Shown here: positions 26,796 through 35,399 of the stretch, piece after piece
How positions within the stretch are numbered: position 1 is the first letter of the stretch
How the letters are laid out: every line of letters starts with the position of its first letter
Assembly: GCA_030145245.1 (NCBI GenBank)
Contig: JAQYWC010000001.1
Span: 62,001-126,000, forward strand
From: Desulfobacterium sp.
GTDB lineage: Bacteria; Desulfobacterota; Desulfobacteria; Desulfobacterales; Desulfobacteraceae
Direction: 5' to 3'
DNA length: 64,000 nucleotides
Notes under the pieces: generated by a model
What the model was told of the DNA's origin: nothing
The model's database searches: none
Seen by the model: the letters and a program-made list of their open reading frames with translations, nothing else
Position numbers and translations under genes: made by a program

Positions 26796-27686
26796 ATGAA
26801 CAAACGGATCAATATTATCGGTGTGCCAATGGATTACGGTCAGCTCCGGAGGGGCCTTGACATGGGGCCTGCGGCGGCGCGGTATACGGGGCTTGTGTCG
26901 GCCCTTCGCACCCTGGGCCACAATGTAAAGGACCTGGGAGATGTCAGTGTGCCTGTGAGAAATCCCGTGGAAGAGGGTGAAAAGGCCGACTACTACGAGG
27001 AGATCCGGGAGATCTGCGACCAGGTGTATGCGGCCGGGAAAAAGGCGGTTGCAGACGATGTGTTTCCCCTTTTTATCGGGGGGGACCACTCCATTGCCAT
27101 GGGCACCGTGGGCGGCGTGTCCCACGACCGGCCAACCGGGCTGATCTGGATAGACGCCCACGGGGACTTTAACACCCCCGAGACTTCGCCCTCGGGAAAT
27201 ATCCACGGCATGCCCCTGTCCGTGCTCATCGGTGATGGGGACGATCGGCTGGTCAACATCGGCAGGCCCGGGGCAAAGATCGATCCGGACAACATCGTGC
27301 TGATCGGGATCCGGGATCTCGATCCCCTGGAACGGGAGCGGATCAGAAAGAGCGGGATCACCGCATATACCATGCGCGACATAGACGAGCAGGGCATCAG
27401 CACCGTTGCCAACAAGGCCCTCATGAAGTTCATCCATCTGAAGCGTGTCCACGTAAGCCTTGACATCGATGCCCTGGATCCGGTGGAAGCCCCGGGTGTG
27501 GGAACTCCGGTTCCCGGGGGCCTCACCTACAGGGAGGCCCACCTCTTCATGGAGATCATGGCCGACTCGGGCAAGCTGACCTCCATGGATCTTGTGGAGC
27601 TCAACCCCATCCTGGACCAGGCCAACAAGACAGCCAGGCTTGCCGTGGAACTTATCGTTTCTGCCCTGGGAAAGAGCATCTTGTGA
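26796..27686 (+). CDS. rocF: Arginase (ureohydrolase family)
   Basis: The binuclear-manganese site is intact: [21 protein letters not shown] and [14 protein letters not shown] carry the metal-binding His and Asp residues. The spelling DAHGDFN and [12 protein letters not shown] points to arginase rather than agmatinase, though ureohydrolase substrates are easily mis-assigned. It hydrolyses arginine (or a close relative) to urea and ornithine in the cytoplasm. The 296-residue length is typical. The stop overlaps the GTG start of the helicase gene (GTGA), so the two are translationally coupled, although no metabolic link is obvious. Confidence 0.85.
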   Translation: MNKRINIIGVPMDYGQLRRGLDMGPAAARYTGLVSALRTLGHNVKDLGDVSVPVRNPVEEGEKADYYEEIREICDQVYAAGKKAVADDVFPLFIGGDHSIAMGTVGGVSHDRPTGLIWIDAHGDFNTPETSPSGNIHGMPLSVLIGDGDDRLVNIGRPGAKIDPDNIVLIGIRDLDPLERERIRKSGITAYTMRDIDEQGISTVANKALMKFIHLKRVHVSLDIDALDPVEAPGVGTPVPGGLTYREAHLFMEIMADSGKLTSMDLVELNPILDQANKTARLAVELIVSALGKSIL

Positions 27687-30550
27687 GCCTTGACGAGTAT
27701 CTTCAGTCCCTGAAGGGGTTTAAGGGACTTGCCCCGGACCTTGTCTGCCACAGGACCATTGCCGAGAAAAAAGCCCGGTACGAAGAAAATTTTAACCGTG
27801 ATCTGGTCTGGAGCGTGTTTGAACGCCAGGGCATAGCGAGGCCCTACCAGCACCAGGCCGAGGCCGTGAACCTGATTGAGCAGGGCATTCACACCGTGGT
27901 GGCAACCCCCACGGCAAGCGGCAAGAGCCTGATTTACAACCTGCCCGTGCTTCGATCCCTGGTGGAGGACCCCACCTCCCGGGCCCTCTATCTCTTTCCG
28001 TTAAAGGCCCTTGCCCGGGATCAGCTGGACACCCTTGAAACCCTCCTTGCCGGGGTGGGCATGGAGACGGGGCAGAATCTCACGGCTGCTGTGTACGACG
28101 GAGACCTGAGCCCCTATAAAAAGGGCAAGGTCCGCCAGAATCCACCCAATGCGCTCCTCACCAACCCGGAGATGCTCCATCTGGCCATGCTGCCCCACCA
28201 TCATTTATGGGCGGATTTTTTCGCCAACCTGAAATTCGTGGTCGTTGACGAGGTGCACACCTACCGGGGGGTCATGGGCTCCCACATGGCATGGGTGTTC
28301 AGGCGGCTTTTGCGCATTTGCAGCCACTATGGTTCAGCCCCTGTGTTTGTATTCTGTTCGGCAACCATTGCCAATCCCCGGTTGCTTTCAGCTGAGCTGA
28401 CCGGCCTTGATGTCCGGGTGGTGGACGGAAATACCGCCCCTGCCGGGAAAAAGGAGGTTCTGCTCATGAACGGCAGTGCAGGGGCGGCCCAGACAGCCAT
28501 CCTGCTCATGCATGCCGCCATCCACCGGGGGCTTCGCACCATTGTCTACACCCAGTCCCGGAAGATCACGGAACTCATCGCCATGTGGGCCTCCCAGCGG
28601 GCAGGGGAGCTTGGTAATAAGATCAGCGCCTACCGGGCCGGGTTCCTACCGGAGGAGCGGCGCAAGATCGAGCATCAGCTGGCAGACGGAGAGCTCCTGG
28701 CCGTGGTTTCCACAAGCGCCCTTGAGCTTGGCATCGACATCGGCACCCTGGATCTGTGCATCCTTGTGGGATATCCCGGTACCATCATGTCCACCTGGCA
28801 GCGGGCGGGCAGGGTGGGCAGGAACGGTTCCGATTCCGCCATGGTGCTGGTGGCCCATGAGGACGCCCTGGACCACTATTTCATGAACCATCCGGAGATG
28901 CTCTTTGACATGCCGCCGGAGCAGGCGGTGATCAACCCTGCAAACCCGGTGATCATGGAGCGGCACCTTGAGTGTGCGGCCGCCGACCTTAGGCTGGCGG
29001 CCACAGAAACCTTCATGGCAGACCCCGGGGTAAAACAGGCAGTCATTCGCCTTGAAGCCGACGCCCGGCTGCTAAAGACCCGGAAGGGAGATATGTGGTA
29101 CGCCTCCAGGCGGGATCCCCACAGAAAGGTGAGCCTCAGGGGAACAGGCCGGAGTATCCCCATCTTCCTTGAAAACCAGAAAAAGAGCCTGGGGGATGTG
29201 GACTGGTTCAGGGCCTTTTATGAAACCCATAAAGGCGCCGTCTACCTCCACCACGGCAAAACCTATGTGGTGGAGGAGTTTGACCATGAAAACGGAAGTG
29301 TGGAGGTGGTCAGGGAAGAGGTGCGCTACTTTACCCGGGCACGGTCAGACAAATCCACCGAGATCCTTTCGGTGATCGATACCAAAACCGTGTGGAACAC
29401 CCGGATCGGTTTTGGAAAACTGAAGGTCACGGACCAGGTCACGGGATATGAGAAAAAGCTTGTGGCCAACCAGCGCTCCCTGGGCATCTTTCCCCTGGAC
29501 CTTCCCCCTGTCACCTTTGAGACCGAAGGGCTCTGGATCGAGATCCCGGAAACGGTGAGGGAGGTGATCGAGGAGCAAAAGATGCATTTTATGGGAGGGA
29601 TCCATGCCATGGAGCATGCGGCCATCGGGATCTTGCCTTTGCTTGTCATGACCGACAGGAACGATCTCGGCGGCATCTCCATTCCATTCCACCCCCAGGT
29701 TGAAAAGGCGGCCGTGTTTGTCTATGACGGCACCCCCGGGGGGATCGGCCTTGCCCGGCAGGCGTTTGACCAGGCCACGACCATGCTTGAACGAACGTTG
29801 GCCACCATCAAAAACTGCCATTGCGACAATGGCTGTCCCGCCTGTGTGCACTCTCCCAAGTGCGGGTCCGGCAACCGGCCCATTGACAAGGGAACGGCCC
29901 TCTGTCTCCTTGATATGCTGCAAAAGAACCCGCATTCGGAACCCGTTGTCCCCATTCGGATAGACGTCCCGGAACAAGGGGCAACAGATGAGGCGATGGC
30001 TGATGCGTTGGTCAATGTGAAGCGGTTCGGGGTTCTGGATATCGAGACCCGGCGGTCGGCCCAGGAGGTCGGGGGCTGGGGACGGGCCGATCGCATGGGG
30101 GTCAGCTGCGCCGTGCTCTATGATTCAGGGATTGACGATTACCGGGTTTATCTCCAGGAGGATGTGGACGCCCTGGTGCAGGACCTGCAAGAGTTCGACC
30201 TTGTGATCGGCTTCAATATTGAACGGTTTGACTACAAGGTGCTCTCCGGTCTTTCCTCCTTTGACTTTTCCTCCCTTCCGACCCTGGATCTTCTCCTTAA
30301 GGTTCACCAGCGGCTCGGCTATAGGCTTACCCTGGATTCCCTTGCCCGGCATACCCTGGGGGCAGCCAAGAGCGCAGACGGTCTCCTTGCCCTCAAGTGG
30401 TGGAAGGAGGGAAAACTGGATGAGATCATCAAATACTGCAAGCAGGATGTCAGGGTTACAAAGGATCTCTACCTCTTCGGCCGGGAGCACGGTTTCCTTG
30501 TTTTTCAGAACAAGGCAGAAAAAGAGGTTCGCATTCCTCTCATCTGGTGA
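27683..30550 (+). CDS. Helicase-exonuclease fusion (MrfA-like helicase plus MrfB-like DEDD nuclease)
   Basis: Residues 1-770 form a superfamily-2 helicase: Walker A ATPTASGKS (74-82), DEVH at 189-192, the SAT-like FCSATIANP, and motif VI near YPGTIMSTWQRAGRVGRNG. A DUF1998-type domain ends in a four-cysteine cluster (CHCDNGCPACVHSPKC, about 713-728). The last 180 residues are an RNase-H-like DEDD exonuclease: VLDIETRR (about 782), GFNIERFDYKVL (about 845) and YCKQDVRVTKDLY (about 916). In Bacillus subtilis the two activities are separate proteins, MrfA (YprA) and MrfB (YprB), which act in mitomycin-lesion repair. Here they are one 955-residue chain. The start is the GTG overlapping the arginase stop. 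Confidence 0.9.
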   Translation: MSLDEYLQSLKGFKGLAPDLVCHRTIAEKKARYEENFNRDLVWSVFERQGIARPYQHQAEAVNLIEQGIHTVVATPTASGKSLIYNLPVLRSLVEDPTSRALYLFPLKALARDQLDTLETLLAGVGMETGQNLTAAVYDGDLSPYKKGKVRQNPPNALLTNPEMLHLAMLPHHHLWADFFANLKFVVVDEVHTYRGVMGSHMAWVFRRLLRICSHYGSAPVFVFCSATIANPRLLSAELTGLDVRVVDGNTAPAGKKEVLLMNGSAGAAQTAILLMHAAIHRGLRTIVYTQSRKITELIAMWASQRAGELGNKISAYRAGFLPEERRKIEHQLADGELLAVVSTSALELGIDIGTLDLCILVGYPGTIMSTWQRAGRVGRNGSDSAMVLVAHEDALDHYFMNHPEMLFDMPPEQAVINPANPVIMERHLECAAADLRLAATETFMADPGVKQAVIRLEADARLLKTRKGDMWYASRRDPHRKVSLRGTGRSIPIFLENQKKSLGDVDWFRAFYETHKGAVYLHHGKTYVVEEFDHENGSVEVVREEVRYFTRARSDKSTEILSVIDTKTVWNTRIGFGKLKVTDQVTGYEKKLVANQRSLGIFPLDLPPVTFETEGLWIEIPETVREVIEEQKMHFMGGIHAMEHAAIGILPLLVMTDRNDLGGISIPFHPQVEKAAVFVYDGTPGGIGLARQAFDQATTMLERTLATIKNCHCDNGCPACVHSPKCGSGNRPIDKGTALCLLDMLQKNPHSEPVVPIRIDVPEQGATDEAMADALVNVKRFGVLDIETRRSAQEVGGWGRADRMGVSCAVLYDSGIDDYRVYLQEDVDALVQDLQEFDLVIGFNIERFDYKVLSGLSSFDFSSLPTLDLLLKVHQRLGYRLTLDSLARHTLGAAKSADGLLALKWWKEGKLDEIIKYCKQDVRVTKDLYLFGREHGFLVFQNKAEKEVRIPLIW

Positions 30551-30676
30551 GCGTCGGGTTTTGGGTGAAAATGTCAACTTTTAGGTTGACACCATGGCGA
30601 TATCCTTATAGGGAATACGCTTGTATTTTAGGGGGAGAACCGAACATAATCATATCACGGAGGATCTTATAAGAAG

Positions 30677-31135
30677 ATGAAGCAGTCCATGGTTTGCGCT
30701 TTTGTGTGTTGTGTCTGGCTGATGTGTGCAGGGGTTACCCTTGCAGAAGAACGGGTCTATGTGGGTTCAAAGACCTGCCAGGAATGCCACGAAAAGGAGT
30801 ATGCAAACTATGTGACGTTTTCCAAGAAAGCCTCCTCCTTTGAGAGTATCCGGGTAATGCGGCCAAAGCTCACCGATGCCGAGTACAAAGAATGCCTTGA
30901 GTGCCACACCACGGGCTATGGCAAACCCGGCGGCTTTGTCTCTGAATCCCAGACCCCTGACCTCAAGGATGCCGGGTGCGAGGTGTGCCACGGTCCCGGA
31001 AGTCTCCATGGGGAATCCGGGGATCCCGATGATATCGACCACGACCTCACCATTGAATCATGCAACACCTGCCACAACTCCGACCGGGTCAAGGCCTTTG
31101 ACTACAAGCCCCTTATGTTTGGCGGGGCCCATTAA
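30677..31135 (+). CDS. Tetraheme c-type cytochrome
   Basis: A signal peptide (cleavage near LAEE, residues 22-25) is followed by four CxxCH heme sites: CQECH (34-38), CLECH (73-77), CEVCH (101-105) and CNTCH (129-133). The pattern and the GPGSLHGE segment after heme 3 resemble the cytochrome c-554 family. It would be a periplasmic electron carrier. The chemoreceptor gene 39 bases downstream carries its own periplasmic heme motif, so the two probably work in the same redox-sensing or respiratory pathway. GGAGG and AAGAAG lie upstream of the ATG. Confidence 0.9.
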   Translation: MKQSMVCAFVCCVWLMCAGVTLAEERVYVGSKTCQECHEKEYANYVTFSKKASSFESIRVMRPKLTDAEYKECLECHTTGYGKPGGFVSESQTPDLKDAGCEVCHGPGSLHGESGDPDDIDHDLTIESCNTCHNSDRVKAFDYKPLMFGGAH

Positions 31136-31174
31136 TATTTCTTTTATCGAATTTTAAATCAGAAAGAGTTGCCC

Positions 31175-32842
31175 ATGCTTTCATTTATTAAGAGTCGTCT
31201 TTGGCTTCACCTCATGGTATGGATCTCCGGGGTGGTCATGGCTGTGCTTGCCGCGGTCATCTTTTCGGACATCCTGTCACAAAAAAATCTTTCCTCCCAA
31301 CAGATGGTGTCCCAGAACACCATGCTGGCCGGTGCCGTGGAGGGGGGGATGTTCGATGCCCTTGCAACAGGGGATAACGATGTTGTCAGGGCCCAGTTCC
31401 AAAGGCTCCACGACACCCTGCCCAAGCTCAAGGTCTTTGTGTATGATTTTAACGGGAAGATCTCCTTCAGCACGGAAAAAGGTGCCGTGGGAGATCCCGT
31501 CCGCTCGGTCCTGGGGGATGGGGTCTCAGGGGCCGTTGAGACCATGATGGCCGGGAACCGGGATGACGATAAGATCGTTCATGCCCGGTTCAACAATGAG
31601 CGGTTCGGCGTTGCAAACCGGGTGATTCCCAATGAAGAACGGTGCTTTCACTGCCACGGCCGGTCAAGGGCGGTTCTGGGCGGCATCTCTGTCTGCTCTT
31701 CGGAAGAGGAGATCCTGGCGTCCATGGATTCCAGCCGGAACCGGAGCATGTTGATCGGCCTTGCCGGGATCGTGGGAACCATCGCTCTGATCTGGTTTCT
31801 GTTCAACACCCTGGTGAACCGGAAGATCTCCCTCATGTTCAAGGCTACAAAAAAGCTGAGGGAAGGCGATTTTACCAATAAAATTGATGTGGACGGACAG
31901 GATGAGATCAGCCGGATCCTTTCAAGGATCAACCTTGTGAACCAGGAGCTGAGCACCATCATCAGTCATGTGATCGACGAGAGTTCAAGCCTTTCCAACG
32001 CCTCCACCGGATTGAACGCGGTTTCCCGGGAGCTCCTGGAAACCAGCGGCAATACCTCGGCAAAATCCCATGCCGTGGCATCCGCGGCCGAGGAACTCTC
32101 CTCCACCCTCAACTCCATTGCAGCCTACGTGGAGCAGGCTGCCTCCAATGTCACCCTCGTGGCCTCGGCATCCGAGGAGATGACCTCCACGGTAAACGAA
32201 ATTTCGAAAAATGCAGGGGTTGCCAAATCAATCATTGCCAAGACCGTAACTGGGTTCAATCAGGTGGGCGAAGTGGTGGATGAGCTTGGCTCCGCCGCAA
32301 GTGAAGTGGATATGGTCACCGACGAGATCCGGTCCATTGCAGACCAGGTGGCCCTCCTGGCCCTGAACGCAAAGATAGAGGCGGCAAGGGCGGGTGAAGC
32401 AGGAAAAGGGTTTGCCGTGGTTGCCCAGGAGATCACAGATCTTGCCGCTGCAGCCGGAAACTCAACCCTTGCGGTGGATGAAAAACTCCGATGGATGCAG
32501 GACAAGGCTGTTAACACGGCCGAGGGGATCAAGACCCTGACAAACACGGTGAACGATTCGGAAGAGGCGATTACAGCCATTGCGGCAGCCGTTGAGGAGC
32601 AGGCCATCACCACCCATGAGATTGCGGACAACATTGCCCAGGTGGCAGAAGGGTTTGCCAATGTGAACGATAACGTCTCCCAGGGAGCTGTCGCCGCAGA
32701 AGGGGTCGCAAAAGAGGTCGTTGCCATTGATGAATCCGCAGGAACCATGGATGCCAACAGCCGGGAGGTGAACGCCAGCGCTTCCTCCTTGAGCCGGATG
32801 GCTGACGAACTCCAGGAGATGATGAAAAAGTTTACCGTCTGA
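31175..32842 (+). CDS. Methyl-accepting chemotaxis protein with periplasmic c-heme motif
   Basis: A first membrane helix (about residues 10-30) and a second (about 188-210) bracket a periplasmic domain. That domain contains ERCFHCHGRSRAVLGGIS, a CxxCH heme-attachment site near residue 157. A HAMP domain (about 212-265) leads to a long MCP signalling coiled coil whose tip reads ALLALNAKIEAARAGEAGKG. The ATG at 31175 has AGAAAGAG six bases upstream and is preferred over the TTG two codons earlier. It probably reports redox state, oxygen or another heme ligand to CheA/CheW. Heme-containing chemoreceptors such as DcrA of Desulfovibrio are precedents. The tetraheme cytochrome gene is immediately upstream. 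Confidence 0.9.
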   Translation: MLSFIKSRLWLHLMVWISGVVMAVLAAVIFSDILSQKNLSSQQMVSQNTMLAGAVEGGMFDALATGDNDVVRAQFQRLHDTLPKLKVFVYDFNGKISFSTEKGAVGDPVRSVLGDGVSGAVETMMAGNRDDDKIVHARFNNERFGVANRVIPNEERCFHCHGRSRAVLGGISVCSSEEEILASMDSSRNRSMLIGLAGIVGTIALIWFLFNTLVNRKISLMFKATKKLREGDFTNKIDVDGQDEISRILSRINLVNQELSTIISHVIDESSSLSNASTGLNAVSRELLETSGNTSAKSHAVASAAEELSSTLNSIAAYVEQAASNVTLVASASEEMTSTVNEISKNAGVAKSIIAKTVTGFNQVGEVVDELGSAASEVDMVTDEIRSIADQVALLALNAKIEAARAGEAGKGFAVVAQEITDLAAAAGNSTLAVDEKLRWMQDKAVNTAEGIKTLTNTVNDSEEAITAIAAAVEEQAITTHEIADNIAQVAEGFANVNDNVSQGAVAAEGVAKEVVAIDESAGTMDANSREVNASASSLSRMADELQEMMKKFTV

Positions 32843-32944
32843 TCTGGTTTACCGTTTCTTTTGGGTATCTCATCACTTGGAAGCACCCCGGTTGATCCGA
32901 GAATCCCTTTACAGGCCTCATTCTTGTTGATATACACTCTTTGC

Positions 32945-32984
32945 CAGTGCTTTTATCGTTCCGGCCGGAACGATAAAAGCACTG
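32945..32984. repeat. Perfect 40-bp palindrome
   Basis: The left half CAGTGCTTTTATCGTTCCGG is the exact reverse complement of the right half, with no spacer. As RNA it would fold into an 18-bp stem with a GGCC loop. A TTTTGTT stretch follows on the + strand, so it may terminate the chemoreceptor transcript. Perfect symmetry and length are unusual for a simple terminator. Confidence 0.9.
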
Positions 32985-33072
32985 TTTTGTTATTGGGGTT
33001 CCTTGGTATTCGCCTTTTTCAGGCGTATCAGGGAAGAAGGCCACGGAATTAAATTGGTATGGGAGTAGACGT

Positions 33073-33402
33073 ATGGAGTGGGTTTGTCTGGTTGTAGCTG
33101 GTTTGTTTGAATGCGGGTGGGCAATTGGACTCAAATATACCGAGGGATTCTCAAAAATTGCTCCGCTGGTTCTGACAATCATATCCATGGTCATGAGCGT
33201 CTGGTTGCTGTCGGTTGCGATGAAGACAATTCCCGTTGGTACTGCCTATGCAGTATGGACAGGAATCGGAGCCGTCGGGGTTGCGATAATGGGCATGGTT
33301 CTGTTTGGTGAATCACGGGATATCATGAGAGTGCTCTGTTTGCTTTTGATCCTGTCAGGAATTGTGGGGCTTAAACTGGTCTCTTCATCTCAAGGGGCCT
33401 GA
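33073..33402 (+). CDS. SugE/Gdx-type small multidrug-resistance exporter
   Basis: A 109-residue protein with four membrane helices. The first carries AGLFECGWAIGLKYT, in which the glutamate is the central proton/substrate residue of SMR proteins. IPVGTAYAVWTGIGAVG is the signature of the SugE/Gdx subgroup, whose members export guanidinium. GGGAG lies upstream of the ATG. Guanidine exporters are often under ykkC-type riboswitches, but I could not recognise one in the 88 bases between the palindrome and the start. The protein functions as an antiparallel dimer in the inner membrane. Confidence 0.9.
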   Translation: MEWVCLVVAGLFECGWAIGLKYTEGFSKIAPLVLTIISMVMSVWLLSVAMKTIPVGTAYAVWTGIGAVGVAIMGMVLFGESRDIMRVLCLLLILSGIVGLKLVSSSQGA

Positions 33403-33459
33403 TAATCAGTCAACGGCTGGTTCGCAGAGTTAAGTGTTGAATCAAGTAAAGGGAATAAA

Positions 33460-34287
33460 ATGGATTGTCTGGTAAGGGATATAAATATTCATTACAAAGT
33501 TTTCGGAGAGGGGAAACCCATTATTTTTATACACGGTTATGGTATCGATCATCATGCCATTACCGGGTGCATGGAACCGGTCTTTGAAAATCTGAATGGA
33601 TGGAAACGAATTTATTTTGACTTGCCGGGCATGGGAAAGAGTGAATCAAAGCCGTGTATCTCCAATTGCGACATCATGCTGGATCTTATCTCTCAATTCA
33701 TAGACAAGGTCATACCCGATGAAAATTTTGTGCTTTTCGGACAATCCTATGGGGGGTATTTGGCAAGGGGACTCGTCCGGGACAGACCGGACGCCATAGA
33801 CGGTCTTTTTTTACTTTGTCCTGTCATTATTCCTGAGCATGGGAAAAGAACCGTGCCGGATCATACACCCCTGGTCAGGGAGGAATCTTTCCTGTCGACC
33901 CTGGAAAAGGATGAAAGAGAAGTCTTTGAGTCCACATCAGTGGTTCTGACCCGGCATGCATGGGAACGGACACAGAATGAAATCCAGGTGGGCTGTGACC
34001 TTGCCGACCAGGCATTTCTGACAAAATTTGTGGATGAGGGGTATACTTTTTCCTTTGATGTTGACTCTCTGCCGACAGCGTTTGAAGCGCCGACATTAAT
34101 CATGACAGGCCGGCAGGATGCTGTTGTGGGCAGTCAGGATGCATTGGGTGTTCTCAAAAACTACCCCCGGGCGACCTTTGCCATGTTGGATCTCGCGGGG
34201 CATAACCTGCAGATTGAGCAGGAAACTCTGTTCGGCCAACTCGTTACCGAATGGCTTGACCGGGTAGAGGAACGTTCTGTCCGATAG
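33460..34287 (+). CDS. Alpha/beta-hydrolase
   Basis: A 275-residue cytoplasmic protein with the hydrolase fold: oxyanion-loop HGYGIDHHA (about residue 25), nucleophile serine in LFGQSYGGYLARG (about 93-99), acid in IMTGRQDAVVG (about 223) and catalytic histidine in LAGHNLQIEQ (about 250). DLPGMGKSE matches the strand after the oxyanion loop. The substrate is unknown. It follows the SMR exporter by 57 bases on the same strand and may be cotranscribed. A hairpin (AAGCGTCGG/CCGACGCTT, 34321-34343) lies downstream as a likely terminator. Confidence 0.85.
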   Translation: MDCLVRDINIHYKVFGEGKPIIFIHGYGIDHHAITGCMEPVFENLNGWKRIYFDLPGMGKSESKPCISNCDIMLDLISQFIDKVIPDENFVLFGQSYGGYLARGLVRDRPDAIDGLFLLCPVIIPEHGKRTVPDHTPLVREESFLSTLEKDEREVFESTSVVLTRHAWERTQNEIQVGCDLADQAFLTKFVDEGYTFSFDVDSLPTAFEAPTLIMTGRQDAVVGSQDALGVLKNYPRATFAMLDLAGHNLQIEQETLFGQLVTEWLDRVEERSVR

Positions 34288-34320
34288 GTTGGCACAGCAA
34301 CATCATGCACCTAAGGGGGA

Positions 34321-34343
34321 AAGCGTCGGGGGTACCGACGCTT
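34321..34343 (+). terminator. Hairpin after the hydrolase gene
   Basis: Nine-base arms AAGCGTCGG / CCGACGCTT enclose a five-base loop. The following sequence is not T-rich, so termination efficiency is uncertain. Confidence 0.5.
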
Positions 34344-34368
34344 CTGCCCGGGCACTCTAAAAATCCTG

Positions 34369-34833
34369 TTATTGTTTTTTCTTAAAAGATAAATGCATGG
34401 TAATTACAGCGCAGAACACCTCTGTTCCATTCTTATCCGTTAAATGAACCGTCATGGGGAGTTCTCCGGGTTGGTTCAGGTCTGCCAACGGGATTTCGCA
34501 AACAGCTTTTAAATCGGTTTTGGCCATCTTTAAGTACGAAACTTCCATGCCTTTGGGAATCCACCGTATGGTTCTGGGAATACTGGCCTCAAGCATGCAC
34601 CCTGCAGCGAGTTCGCTGACATTGCACATGGCAATGGCATGGACGGAGTTGAGATGATTTGTCACAGCCCGTCTTTTTTTCAGCAGAATCTCGCAATATC
34701 CTGGTCTCAATTCTAAAAAACGGGGTTTGATACTCCCAAAATAAGGCGCTTTAAAGCAAATTAGTTGTGAAAAAAGAGCCTTGCCCAATGGCAGCTTTGC
34801 GCATGTCTGATAAACTTTCATCACCTGATTCAT
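34369..34833 (-). CDS. Hotdog-fold protein (DUF4442/acyl-CoA thioesterase-like)
   Basis: About 154 residues, matching the single-domain hotdog proteins related to PaaI and YiiD C-terminal thioesterases. It contains VTNHLNSVHAIAMCNVSELAAG, split here as NHLNSVHA and AMCNVSELAAG, the central helix region that forms the acyl-CoA pocket. The start at 34833 is supported by GGAGGGAG just upstream; an earlier in-frame ATG has none. It lies 41 bases downstream of the marR gene on the same strand, and so is probably its regulatory target. The function is likely thioesterase activity or lipid-intermediate binding. Confidence 0.72.
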   Translation of the reverse strand: MNQVMKVYQTCAKLPLGKALFSQLICFKAPYFGSIKPRFLELRPGYCEILLKKRRAVTNHLNSVHAIAMCNVSELAAGCMLEASIPRTIRWIPKGMEVSYLKMAKTDLKAVCEIPLADLNQPGELPMTVHLTDKNGTEVFCAVITMHLSFKKKQ

Positions 34834-34874
34834 ACAAATCTCCCTCCCACTGCAGGTTAAGTACAATATTTACT

Positions 34875-35294
34875 TCATTTGAATTTTTCAATAATTGCCA
34901 GGCCCACCTGTCTGTAAATGGAGATCTCCCTTTCGGTGAACCCCTCTTTGATTTTTGCGTTGGCAGCCTTTGCGATGTTTTTAACGATTTTAGCTTTATT
35001 TAATCCCTCTTCGGTTATGGCAATAATCACCTGGCGCCTGTCACCGGGGTTGATATAGCGTTCAACAAAGTTTCGTTGTTCGAGCTTATCCACAAGTCTG
35101 GATGCTGCGGCATTATCCACCTCAACTGCCTGACTTAATTTTCCCATGGTGGTTTGCTTATCTTTTTCAAGGGCAAGAAGAATCCCCATCTGCCCGGGAG
35201 ACAATACAATTTCTTCTTTTTTTAATTCTTTTTTCATATGTGTTGTCACAGCATGCTGTATCTTTGACAACATAAATAGTAATTTGTCCGGCAT
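34875..35294 (-). CDS. MarR-family transcriptional regulator
   Basis: About 139 residues with the MarR winged helix: LSPGQMGILLALEKD (about residues 40-54), the recognition region KLSQAVEVDNAAASRLVDKLEQ, and the wing NPGDRRQVIIAIT. AAGGAG six bases before the ATG at 35294 fixes the start. A promoter (TTGACA, 17 bases, CAATAT on the minus strand at 35349-35321) lies directly upstream and contains an AT-rich dyad that may be the autoregulatory site. The downstream hotdog gene is the likely controlled function. The inducer is unknown. Confidence 0.88.
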   Translation of the reverse strand: MPDKLLFMLSKIQHAVTTHMKKELKKEEIVLSPGQMGILLALEKDKQTTMGKLSQAVEVDNAAASRLVDKLEQRNFVERYINPGDRRQVIIAITEEGLNKAKIVKNIAKAANAKIKEGFTEREISIYRQVGLAIIEKFK

Positions 35295-35320
35295 TTCAGA
35301 CTCCTTATTTGTTTTGATCA

Positions 35321-35349
35321 ATATTGGACACTATCAAATAAATTGTCAA
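35321..35349 (-). promoter_or_regulatory. Promoter of the marR operon
   Basis: On the minus strand TTGACA (35349-35344) and CAATAT (35326-35321) are 17 bases apart, close to the sigma-70 consensus. Confidence 0.65.
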
Positions 35350-35355
35350 GAAAAA

Positions 35356-35393
35356 GTTTCCATCTGCAGGCTTTGAGCTTTGCAGATGGAAAC
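35356..35393 (-). terminator. Terminator of the C_GCAxxG_C_C gene
   Basis: A perfect 13-base inverted repeat (GTTTCCATCTGCA / TGCAGATGGAAAC) has a 12-base loop. On the minus strand it is followed by TTTTTC. It separates this unit from the marR promoter. Confidence 0.8.
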
Positions 35394-35399
35394 ACTCGT

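Noticed and set aside
26769-27542. A 257-codon minus-strand frame over the arginase gene
   Set aside because: The + strand has all metal-binding motifs of a ureohydrolase; the antisense product is His/Pro/Gly-rich without motifs.
32985-33072. Guanidine (ykkC-type) riboswitch before the SugE-like gene
   Set aside because: I looked for paired ACGR-loop hairpins and the longer ykkC core and found neither. The only strong structure is the 40-bp palindrome with a GGCC loop.
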